NCBI RefSeq assembly: GCF_004514475.2
Contig: NZ_MYFO02000005.1
Location: forward strand, 124,001 to 188,000
DNA length: 64,000 nucleotides
Origin: Paenibacillus athensensis
GTDB lineage: Bacteria; Bacillota; Bacilli; Paenibacillales; NBRC-103111
Direction of reading: 5' to 3'
In this document: piece by piece, positions 17,291 through 25,622 of the stretch
How positions within the stretch are numbered: position 1 is the first letter of the stretch
Layout: each line of letters begins with the position of its first letter
Notes under the pieces: model-generated
Told to the model about the DNA's origin: nothing
What the model saw: only the letters and a program-made list of their open reading frames with translations
Database searches by the model: none
Made by a program: the position numbers and the translations under genes

Positions 17291-17951
17291 CCGCTTGATC
17301 AAAACGGAGCTGCGCAACCGCAGAACCTCGATTGTGGTTACCCTTGCAGCGATGCTGCTGATTCACGCCGCGATCCTCCTGCTGCTGGCTTCCGTTGATT
17401 TTCCCGATGAAGCGATGTCGTTTATTTTGAGCCTGGATGTCGCTGTCTTTGTGCTTTTCTTACTCCCTCCGCTGCTGCACAGCTTTACTACATGGAAAGA
17501 GGAATGGAAGCAGCAGGCGATTTACCAGTTGCTGACCTTGCCTGTCCCACGCTCCTATCTGCTTCTATCCAAATATGTATCGCTGCTGCTGGAAACGTTG
17601 TTATTGTCCGGGGTGATGGTCGCGGGCCTTAGCTTGCAAAATCTGGTCAACGGCGGCTTGCTGTTCAGAGCCGAGCCTTTGTATGCATGGAATGTTTCCA
17701 AATTCGTATTTATGGGAGAGCTTGTTCTGTTTGCGACAAGTCTCATTTTTCTCAGTTTTGTCAGCCTGTTGCTTGGTACAACGGTCCGCCGTTTTTCCCA
17801 TACGCTGAGCTTTGCGGTTTTTGTTGTCGGGTTGCTCGTGGTGATCGTCTCCCTTTCGAACCTGCCTCCTCTCTTGACCTTGATCGGACTTTGCCTGCTG
17901 TTCTATGGAGCCAGCTTATATGTGTTGGACAAAAAAGTAGGCGTTCATTGA
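17277..17951 (+). CDS. ABC transporter permease
   Basis: 224 residues with six membrane segments and a cytoplasmic N-terminus (MNAFSRLIKTELRNRR). ATG 17277 was chosen over 17271 because AAAGAGGTG then sits at seven bases. Partner of the ATPase above; substrate unknown, possibly peptide-antibiotic resistance by analogy with Ytr systems. Confidence 0.85.
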   Translation: MNAFSRLIKTELRNRRTSIVVTLAAMLLIHAAILLLLASVDFPDEAMSFILSLDVAVFVLFLLPPLLHSFTTWKEEWKQQAIYQLLTLPVPRSYLLLSKYVSLLLETLLLSGVMVAGLSLQNLVNGGLLFRAEPLYAWNVSKFVFMGELVLFATSLIFLSFVSLLLGTTVRRFSHTLSFAVFVVGLLVVIVSLSNLPPLLTLIGLCLLFYGASLYVLDKKVGVH

Positions 17952-18049
17952 AAAAAAGCCCGCTTCCATAAGCGCTCGACTCTAGTCAAGCTGCTGCCGT
18001 CGAAGTTCAATTTATAAATGTCCGGCATGTCGAGTTGCCAAAAACAAAC

Positions 18050-18105
18050 AAAGGCCTGTGAGCCGCCGTTCCTTTGTGGGATCGGTGAACGCACAAGCCT
18101 TTTTT
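18050..18105. terminator. bidirectional terminator
   Basis: AAAGGC..GTG and CAC..GCCTTT arms; T-runs on both strands. Between the ABC operon and the convergent SLH gene. Confidence 0.7.
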
Positions 18106-18109
18106 CAAC

Positions 18110-21100
18110 TTAAATCAGCTCTGCTTTTTGCAGCAATCGCTGTACGATGACGGCTGCTTCCGCCCGGGTAATGACAGCTTGAGGAGCCAGTGTGGTCTGA
18201 CTTCGGCCCACGACAAGCTCCGCCTGCATCACACGGGCGACGCTGTCGGCAGCCCATGAAGACAGTTCATCCGCATCGGTGAACGGACTCAGCAGTTGTC
18301 CAGCTTGTAAGGAATCCCAATCAACTGCAAAACCGCCCGTAAGCTGCATCGCTCTGGCCAGCATGACCATTGCCTGCTCGCGAGTAAGGGTCGCAGACGG
18401 ACGGAATGCGCCGTCTTCAAAGCCGCTGATAAGGTGGTAGGCATAAGCGGTCTGCACAGCAGCGTAGCTCCAGTCGGCCGGCGACACGTCTGTGAACGCA
18501 GGCGTCTGGCTTTGAACCAGCTTGAGTCCAAGTCCCCGAACGAGAGTGGCTGCAAATTCGGCGCGCGTCACGGCATGGTCAGGGCGGAACAGCCCTTGCT
18601 CATCGCCCAGCGCAATCATTCTGGCACCCAGATCGTTGACGGTTGCATGCGCCCAATGCCCGGCTGCGTCCCGGAACTCCAGCGGATGCCACACCAGCGC
18701 GTAGGTGCTGTTGGTCAGGCTATGGATGCGCGCCACGTAAGCGCCGTCGACAACTTCGACCTGCGTCGGTACATGACGAATCGTTCCATCCGGTTCAGCC
18801 ACGACGGCTGTTGTGATCTGATTCGGGTCCACGCCATCCGGGATAGCGATGGTCCGCTCTACATATTGCGTGAAGCTCGTGATCTCGAATGCTTGTCCTT
18901 GATGATCTACCCAACTCACCGAAAAATCAACCGGAGGCGCAGCAAGCGTAAAGCGGCCCGCTTGTGCGGCTTCCTCCACCTGCTTGCGCTTGCTTTCCGG
19001 GCTGGCGGCGATTTCGACTTGCAGCTCTGTACCCTGAAGCTCCGCGTCGCCGCCGTTACCCGCAGTCAAGCCGTTCAGCTCATGCGCCGGAAGCTGGTAG
19101 GAGGCGTAAGCGGTTTTGAATTCCAGCGTTGCGTCAAAGTCCTTCATTTTTTGCAAAATCTCGCTGCTAACGCGGGCTCTAGCTACGTCCGAGCCCTTGC
19201 CACTAACAATGGTGACGAGCGCATGCCGGCCTTCCGCCGTCAGCTTGTCGGTGATTTTTTGCTGATCGAGCTCAATGGTAGTAACCGTGCGTCCATCGAC
19301 GACTGTCGTGGTCGCTGTGCCTGTTTTTTCGGCTTTGCCGTTTACATAGATGTCAATGCCTTCGCTGTCATGCGACGACTCGACAGGCGTGACGACTGTG
19401 CCCGTATCGGCTGACGAGCTGCTGCGATCGCGATGTATCGTAATGGCATAATAGCGGACGGTCACGCCATCCTCTGCCGTCACCTGCACATACACAACGG
19501 TAGCTCCGCCCGCTTTGAGCGCAATAGTCCCGCCGTCCGTGACCTCAGCGGTAATATCGCTATCCGAATACAGCTTGAACGTCGCGCCGGACGCAGCAGT
19601 GATTTGCGTTGCAGCCAGCTTCGCTTGTACATTCGCAACCTTCACCGACCATGTGTAGGCGTTGCCTGCCGCGCTGCCGTCACCGCCGCCCGGCGCCTTG
19701 TCGGCCCGGCCCAGGACGCTGGTCAGCCCCGCATCGCTGCTCGGCGCCGGACCGCGATTCACCGTCACGGCGTAATGCTTCACGGTCACACCGTCCTGCG
19801 CCGTTACCTGCACATATGCTACCGTCGCACGGCCCGCGGTCAGCGGAATCGTCCCGCTTCCCGTAATCTCCGCTGTGTAGGCGCTGTCGCTAAACAGCTT
19901 GAACGTGGCATCCGCAGCAGCTGCCAGATGCGCAAGCCCCAGCTCAGGCTGGCTGTAAGGCACGTTCACCGTCCATGTCGCCGCGTTCATCGCTAAGCTG
20001 CCATCGCCGCCGCCCGGCGCATGGTCCGTTTGGCCCGCAACGCCGGTCAAACCGGCATCGCTGCTCGGCGTCGGCGCGCGATTGACCGTTACCGCATAAT
20101 AGCGCACCGTCACGCCGTCTTGAGCCGTCACCTGGACGTAAATGCCGGTTGCTGCGCCCGCAGTCAGCGGAATCGTCCCGCTTCCCGTTACTTCCGTCGT
20201 AAAATCGCTGTCTGCATACAGCTTGAACGTTGCATCGGCTGCCGCTGCTAGATCCGCTCGGCCCGCTGTGGCTTGCGGATTCAGCACGTTCACCGACCAC
20301 GTCTTGGCGCTGCCCGCCGCGCTGCCGTCGCCGCCGCCCGGCGCGTTGTCCGCTTGACCAAGCACGCTCGTCAGCCCGGCATCGCTACTGATGGAGGCCG
20401 CGCGATTCACCGTCACCGCATAATAGTTGACGGTCACGTTATCCTGTGCCGTAACCTTCACATAAACGGTCGTCGCTCCGCCGTCCGGCAGCGGCACCGT
20501 TGTGCTTCCCGTCACTTCCGCGCTAAAAGCGCTGTTGGTATACAGCTTGAAGCTGGCATAGGTCGCTGCCGTTACACTGGACAGCCCGACTTCGGTTTGA
20601 GCGTTTGGCACATTCACCGACCACGTCACGGCACTTCCCGCCGTACTTCCACCGCCGCCGCCCGGCGCGTTGTCCGTTTGACCAAGCACGCAGGTCAGTC
20701 CGGCGTTGCTGGACAAAATCGTCAGCTTGCGAATCTGGTGATTGTACGTGTCGGCAACATAGATGCTGCCGCTGCTGTCCACAGCCAAGCCGTATGGATT
20801 ATTAAATGAATCGTTAATGGTATAAATGTTGCCAGTTGCCGCATCAATCTTGCGCACGCGGTTATTAAGCGTATCGGAAACGTACACGTCGCCGTTGCTG
20901 TCTGCAGCCGCACCGGAAGGAAGGCTGAGCCAAGACGTGTTGGCCGGCACGCCTTCCCCGCTATTTCCGTTGCCTCCGGCAATCGTGCTGATCTTGCCGT
21001 CAGCGCCCACTTTGCGCAAACACTGGTTACCACTATCGACAATATAAAATACGCCGCCAACGCCTAATACCACTTTATAGGGGTTATCCAGCTTGGCCGC

Positions 21101-21775
21101 CGTTGCTGCATTCCCGTCGCCGCTAAAGCCGTTGCTGCCGGTACCCGCTACTGTGCTGATCGTTCCCGACGCGTTGACCATGCGAACACGGTGGTTGTAG
21201 GTATCGGCAATGTACAGGTTGCCGCTGCTGTCCAGCGCCAGGCCGGAAGGACCGTTCAACTGCTTCGTGGTCGCTTGGCCGCCGTCGCCGTCATAGCCGC
21301 CAACGCCCGTACCGGCAACCGTACTGATTTTACCGTCTGATCCTATCTTACGTACGCGGTTATTATTCGTATCCGCAATATACACGTTGCCGTCGCCGTC
21401 CAGAATTACCTCGGTCGGACTGTATAGCTGTGCCGTTGTGGCCGTGATGCCGTCCCCGTTATAACCGGAAACTCCCGTACCGGCAATCGTGCTAATATTC
21501 CCGGTGCTGCTGTCCACCTTGCGGACCCGATGATTTTCCGTGTCAGCAATGTAAATATTACCGTTACCGTCCACAGCTACGCCCGAGGGCGTGTTGAGCT
21601 TCGCTCCGGTTGCACTTCCACCATCGCCGTTATAGCCGGAGATTCCCGTACCGGCCAGCGTTGTAACTCCGTAAGTAACAGCCGCCTGTGTAACTACAGG
21701 AAGCCCTCCCTGTACAATCAACAGCAGTACTCCGAACAACGTCAGCATTCGTACATACAGTGGTTGGGTTCGCAT
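18110..21775 (-). CDS. SLH-anchored protein with NHL repeats and cadherin-like modules
   Basis: 1221-residue cell-surface protein. Signal peptide 1-32; six NHL repeats at about 36-352 (IYIADTENHRVRKV type) forming one beta-propeller; four modules of about 105 residues at about 356-775 (each begins SSDAGLT and ends YYAVTVNR), of the cadherin-like beta-sandwich type; a linker module beginning VNGKAEKTG; three SLH domains at about 1034-1221 for binding pyruvylated wall polymer. ATG 21775 follows AAGGAGA by ten bases. The linker and SLH part closely resembles that of the protein at 37044-42482. Probable role: surface binding or adhesion. Confidence 0.92.
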   Translation of the reverse strand: MRTQPLYVRMLTLFGVLLLIVQGGLPVVTQAAVTYGVTTLAGTGISGYNGDGGSATGAKLNTPSGVAVDGNGNIYIADTENHRVRKVDSSTGNISTIAGTGVSGYNGDGITATTAQLYSPTEVILDGDGNVYIADTNNNRVRKIGSDGKISTVAGTGVGGYDGDGGQATTKQLNGPSGLALDSSGNLYIADTYNHRVRMVNASGTISTVAGTGSNGFSGDGNAATAAKLDNPYKVVLGVGGVFYIVDSGNQCLRKVGADGKISTIAGGNGNSGEGVPANTSWLSLPSGAAADSNGDVYVSDTLNNRVRKIDAATGNIYTINDSFNNPYGLAVDSSGSIYVADTYNHQIRKLTILSSNAGLTCVLGQTDNAPGGGGGSTAGSAVTWSVNVPNAQTEVGLSSVTAATYASFKLYTNSAFSAEVTGSTTVPLPDGGATTVYVKVTAQDNVTVNYYAVTVNRAASISSDAGLTSVLGQADNAPGGGDGSAAGSAKTWSVNVLNPQATAGRADLAAAADATFKLYADSDFTTEVTGSGTIPLTAGAATGIYVQVTAQDGVTVRYYAVTVNRAPTPSSDAGLTGVAGQTDHAPGGGDGSLAMNAATWTVNVPYSQPELGLAHLAAAADATFKLFSDSAYTAEITGSGTIPLTAGRATVAYVQVTAQDGVTVKHYAVTVNRGPAPSSDAGLTSVLGRADKAPGGGDGSAAGNAYTWSVKVANVQAKLAATQITAASGATFKLYSDSDITAEVTDGGTIALKAGGATVVYVQVTAEDGVTVRYYAITIHRDRSSSSADTGTVVTPVESSHDSEGIDIYVNGKAEKTGTATTTVVDGRTVTTIELDQQKITDKLTAEGRHALVTIVSGKGSDVARARVSSEILQKMKDFDATLEFKTAYASYQLPAHELNGLTAGNGGDAELQGTELQVEIAASPESKRKQVEEAAQAGRFTLAAPPVDFSVSWVDHQGQAFEITSFTQYVERTIAIPDGVDPNQITTAVVAEPDGTIRHVPTQVEVVDGAYVARIHSLTNSTYALVWHPLEFRDAAGHWAHATVNDLGARMIALGDEQGLFRPDHAVTRAEFAATLVRGLGLKLVQSQTPAFTDVSPADWSYAAVQTAYAYHLISGFEDGAFRPSATLTREQAMVMLARAMQLTGGFAVDWDSLQAGQLLSPFTDADELSSWAADSVARVMQAELVVGRSQTTLAPQAVITRAEAAVIVQRLLQKAELI

Positions 21776-21932
21776 CTCGCTGATTTCTCCTTCACTCAGG
21801 TAGTTATTCAGACCGTGCCTGCAAACAAAGCGTGCTGCATTCGACACCGATGCCCGTTTGCCGGCCTGCCCTGCTGCTTGTATTGTACACCCCCGCGCTG
21901 AACCGATTCTGAGCATTTGGGGAAATCATTTT

Positions 21933-22733
21933 TTATAAATAGACCTCCAGTCGATCTCCAAGGATCTCTTGCAAACGCGGCAGAACCGTCTGACGAAAAT
22001 GCGCCTCCTGCTCCTTGCTTATGTGAATATAAAGCACCATGCCGTCATGCTCGTCATGCTCCAGACCATGCTCTTCGGTGTACCACAGCATGTAGCTGTA
22101 CGCTTCAATGTCCTTGTCCGGAGAAACGATGACACCATCGAACCACCACCCTGTCCGCTCAAGCGCTTCCCGGATATCGGCTATCGTATTAACGCGATAC
22201 CACAGTATATTTTTCAGATGGTGCGGCTTTTCATCAGGCCACAGCCAGACAGAGTTACAAGTGCGCAATCGGCTTTTTACAAAGGACTGCGTCGCTTCGT
22301 CCAAGTCCTCCAAGGTATACGTCATCAACGATTGATGCACCACCGTGCCCATTTCCAGCAGCAATTGCTCGTCCAGTTCCGCGAAATCCGCTCGTCTGAA
22401 TAGAGCCAGCAGCCTGTCCATCAGGCTCTGGTGCATCCGCGGTTCACTGCCTGGCGCATGGTGCCGCAGCAGAATTTCCTTAACCTTTTGACTAATGATC
22501 TGGTCCGGATCAAGCACGATATCGGCATGAAAACTTTTCGCATCTCCCAGTAATACGTCAGCCTCGCAAATTTCCAGCGCCCGGTCCCAGTTCGCATAGG
22601 AGAAAAGCACATCCTCTCCGGCATCGGGAAATGCCCGCACAATCTCAGCCATCTTCTCAAAGACGCTCGGGCCAAAACCCAGCTCATAGCCCATTTCCAA
22701 TCGGCAGGGCCGTTGATTCAGACACAGCTTCAC
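21933..22733 (-). CDS. hypothetical protein (266 aa)
   Basis: Acidic soluble protein. GTG start at 22733 has AAGGAGG nine bases upstream; an open frame reaches 22859 but its start has no ribosome site. Recognisable stretches are ELGFGPSVFEKMAEIV near the start and KPHHLKNILWYRVNTIADI further on. No signal peptide, membrane segment or catalytic motif I can name. It follows the BtrH-like gene but a strong terminator separates them. Family not recognised. Confidence 0.65.
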   Translation of the reverse strand: MKLCLNQRPCRLEMGYELGFGPSVFEKMAEIVRAFPDAGEDVLFSYANWDRALEICEADVLLGDAKSFHADIVLDPDQIISQKVKEILLRHHAPGSEPRMHQSLMDRLLALFRRADFAELDEQLLLEMGTVVHQSLMTYTLEDLDEATQSFVKSRLRTCNSVWLWPDEKPHHLKNILWYRVNTIADIREALERTGWWFDGVIVSPDKDIEAYSYMLWYTEEHGLEHDEHDGMVLYIHISKEQEAHFRQTVLPRLQEILGDRLEVYL

Positions 22734-22856
22734 AGCTTGCTCCCTCCTTCTCCCGGTCTGTTTGTCCGCCGTGCAGCGGATAAGCGGCATCGCCTCCTCT
22801 ACCCTTTCCATTGCGCCACCCCGATTCCCTCTAAAAAGGAACAGACGCCAAGCGCA

Positions 22857-22880
22857 CAAAAAACCCGACCTAAGGTCGGG
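22857..22880 (-). terminator. strong rho-independent terminator
   Basis: Perfect CCCGACC/GGTCGGG stem with three-base loop followed on the minus strand by TTTTTT. Ends the gene at 22909-23943. Confidence 0.9.
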
Positions 22881-22908
22881 CCGGGCATTACGGCAGCATC
22901 GCCGATAT

Positions 22909-23943
22909 TCAACTCACCTTCGCCTGCAAGCTTTCCAGCAAGCTTTCCATAATCGTCCGCTCCTCTTGAGCCAGCTCCCGCAGCTTGTCCATCGCCTGCT
23001 CCAGCATTTTGCGATTATTGGAAATGCGGCATTTCAAGACGAGATTGCGCAGCGACTCGTAGCCCCGGGACAGCTTGACGTAGCTTTGCGCATACCGCTG
23101 CAGCGATTGGGGGAACATGCCTTCCATATATTCCAGCCGTTCCACCATCAACCGCTTATGCTCCATTAAAATATGAATCGGCACGACATTCACGTAAATA
23201 TTACCGGCAGCCATCTGCGCCAATGCCGACAGGCAAGCGTCATATACATCGAACCCGTAGACCAGCTTATTGCTCTCGTGGGCACGGATATCAAAAACGT
23301 TATTTCCCTCCTTGCGCGAATACAAAAAGTTTTCCAGCTGATGCACAATGACGGACACGTCAAACGCAATGTCGGTATCGCGATTGTCGCTGATCCGGTA
23401 CATATAGAAGCAATCCTCGTAACGCGGATACTGATAATTATTATCATAATAGGCTTTCTCCAGCTCATCGATCGCCATCGTCCGTTCGTTGAACTCGCCG
23501 TTATCCGCATACCCCAGAAAATACACCTCGCGGGTATCGTGATTGTAGCCGTGCAGCAAAATCATATGGTTGAAATTAATGTTGCGATTCCTCGCAATCG
23601 TGTGCGGCACATACACTTCATTAATATACGTATAGACATAATAGCCTTTGGCCAACGAATCGACGACGAGCTTTTTGAAGTCCATCCCGTTATCTTGAAT
23701 GAAACTGCGATTGATGACCTGATATTCGAAAAAGGGCGCCAGCATCGACCAGTTATAGCCGAATTGATCCGGCATATAAAACGTCACCGGGTAAGCGGTT
23801 TCACCATTAGAGACAAGCTGGATAAAATTCATATGCCGCCAAGGGGTCGCTTTGGGACAAGTATCCAGCACGGCCATTTGAAACGCATGATGCAAGTAGC
23901 CTCTTACGCTCGGATTCGCGGAAACGGGTAACTTGATTTCCAA
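22909..23943 (-). CDS. BtrH/C39-like fold protein lacking a catalytic cysteine
   Basis: 344 residues. Residues about 1-200 resemble the N-terminal domain of butirosin biosynthesis protein BtrH and C39-like peptidases: LAKGYYVYTYINE, then FNHMILLHGYNHD with the His of the usual catalytic pair, then a strand ending FLGYADNG. The start region, where these enzymes have their catalytic Cys, reads LHHAFQMAVLD and has none. Residues 200-344 are helical and may form a coiled coil. TTG start at 23943 with AAAGGAGAG seven bases upstream. No biosynthetic cluster is visible nearby. The fold assignment is an inference from motif order. Confidence 0.55.
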   Translation of the reverse strand: MEIKLPVSANPSVRGYLHHAFQMAVLDTCPKATPWRHMNFIQLVSNGETAYPVTFYMPDQFGYNWSMLAPFFEYQVINRSFIQDNGMDFKKLVVDSLAKGYYVYTYINEVYVPHTIARNRNINFNHMILLHGYNHDTREVYFLGYADNGEFNERTMAIDELEKAYYDNNYQYPRYEDCFYMYRISDNRDTDIAFDVSVIVHQLENFLYSRKEGNNVFDIRAHESNKLVYGFDVYDACLSALAQMAAGNIYVNVVPIHILMEHKRLMVERLEYMEGMFPQSLQRYAQSYVKLSRGYESLRNLVLKCRISNNRKMLEQAMDKLRELAQEERTIMESLLESLQAKVS

Positions 23944-24122
23944 ACAAATCTCTCCTTTTATACGATTTCGTTAATGCGGTTATGGAAATACAGACATTTT
24001 CTACAAAATCATAGCATAGAAAGCAATTGCAATTTTTGCGCAAAATTGACCGTTTCTTTCGCATTTTTGACATTTCGCGTGGATGCCCCGCTGCGACCAA
24101 TCCCGCTCAAGCCCCTGACGGC

Positions 24123-24154
24123 AAAAAGACCGCGCGCTTTCGACAAGCGGCGGC
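24123..24154 (-). terminator. rho-independent terminator
   Basis: GC-rich stem (CGCCGCTT/AAGCG-GCG) followed on the minus strand by CTTTTTG. Ends the exporter gene at 24187. The remainder of 23944-24186 is the promoter region of the BtrH-like gene. Confidence 0.65.
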
Positions 24155-24186
24155 CTTCCTGATGTGCAGCGTCGGCTGCGCGCTGC

Positions 24187-25254
24187 TTAATGCTTCAACC
24201 GGATGCTGCGCAGCAGCGCATCCAGCGGCTCCTTGACCTCGTCGCCACGGTGTACGTGCTCGACCAGCTTGCCCAATCTTTCGATTTGATGCCCGTAATC
24301 GTACATCGCCGCTGCGACCACCGACAGTCGCAGCAGGCCGGCAGGCTCGTCCTTGTAACGCTCGAACAGCTCGGTCAGGAACCGCTCGTTCTCCGCCTCC
24401 ATCTCCAACTCGTCGATGCTGTCGGCTTTGAGCTTATCGTCGAAGCGCAGCAGCACATGCTCATGAAATTTGATCAGCTTCTCCATATGTCCGTCGAACC
24501 GCTCGTCCGTCCCCGCAGGGCGCGGCGATGGAAAATAATGCTCTTCAACCGCTTCCAGCACCTCCAGCCCCTTGTTCATGACCAGCAGCTTCTGCTTGTA
24601 CACCACCAGCTCGCGCACCTTGCCGAAGCGGGCGCCCTTGAGCTTCTGCACCTCTTCCTCCATCAGCCGGTATTTATCGGTCAGCCCGTGCAGCGCGGCT
24701 TGCAGCCCTGTCTTTTCCTCGCGGAACACACTCTCCTTCATCTCGTTGGAAATAGCCGTGCGCAGCAGCAGCGACAACGTGCCGAAAGCGGCATGAATTT
24801 GCGCAGAGAACTGCGCCTTGGGCTTCGGCGGGAAAAACAGCAGATTGACCGCAAACGCGCAGCCGATCCCGATCAGACTGAGCAAAAAGCGGTTCAGCGC
24901 AAACTGCCACTGGCCGGACGCCTCCATAACGGCGACGACGGTCACGAGCGTCAAGCCAATCGTCTCCTCCATCCGCATCCGCAAGCAGAGCAGAATGACC
25001 AGAATGCACACAATACCAATGGCAATCACATTGTTGGAAAAAAACATCCCGGCCAGCATCGCCAGCGCTGCTCCGAGCACATTCGTCTGGAGCTGATCCA
25101 GAAAATAACGCCAGGAGCGATAGATCGAGGGCTGCATGGCAAAAATGGCGGCCACGGCCGCAATCACCGGCGGGGTAAACGCCAGCCAAGCGCTCAAATA
25201 TAAGGATAAAGCGACGGCAATGCCCGTTTTCCAGATGCGCGCGCCAAAAACCAT
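24187..25254 (-). CDS. aromatic acid exporter family protein (FUSC/ArAE-like)
   Basis: 355 residues. Residues about 8-160 form the FUSC-like membrane bundle (five or six segments, FAMQPSIYRSWRYFLDQ between them is typical). Residues 160-355 are a cytoplasmic helical domain as in Bacillus YqjA/YgaE. Family members are thought to export aromatic carboxylates, but most are untested. ATG 25254 follows AAGGAGG by seven bases. Single gene. Confidence 0.85.
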   Translation of the reverse strand: MVFGARIWKTGIAVALSLYLSAWLAFTPPVIAAVAAIFAMQPSIYRSWRYFLDQLQTNVLGAALAMLAGMFFSNNVIAIGIVCILVILLCLRMRMEETIGLTLVTVVAVMEASGQWQFALNRFLLSLIGIGCAFAVNLLFFPPKPKAQFSAQIHAAFGTLSLLLRTAISNEMKESVFREEKTGLQAALHGLTDKYRLMEEEVQKLKGARFGKVRELVVYKQKLLVMNKGLEVLEAVEEHYFPSPRPAGTDERFDGHMEKLIKFHEHVLLRFDDKLKADSIDELEMEAENERFLTELFERYKDEPAGLLRLSVVAAAMYDYGHQIERLGKLVEHVHRGDEVKEPLDALLRSIRLKH

Positions 25255-25416
25255 GAGCCTGCCTCCTTATCTCCGCTTAACGGATCGTTCTTATGTCCTA
25301 TCTTACACAGCCTGCGGGCGGGATGCAAAGCATGGGCAGCTACACAGGTTTGACAGCCGCCGTACGGCCGGCACCGCGCTCCGGGTACGCTCCGGCAGGA
25401 AGCGAATGCCAGGCCT

Positions 25417-25445
25417 TTGAAGAACATTTTGGAAACCGTTATAAT
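25417..25445 (+). promoter_or_regulatory. sigma-A-type promoter for the sensor kinase gene
   Basis: TTGAAG at 25417-25422, 17-base spacer, TATAAT at 25440-25445. This is the only clear signal in the 368-base gap 25255-25622; the rest is a GC-rich leader. Confidence 0.65.
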
Positions 25446-25622
25446 GCTAATCATACATGAGAGCCTACGCGCGCAGCCTGGGGCTCGGTTCGGCGCTTGC
25501 CGGCGGGCTGCCGGCGCATACTAGAGCGCCTTTGCACGTTGCGTGGGACCGTTGTCCGCGCCGGGAACGCCGGTCGCTGCGCCTACATCCCACATGCCCC
25601 CTGAAAGGAGCTGCCGCCGGAC

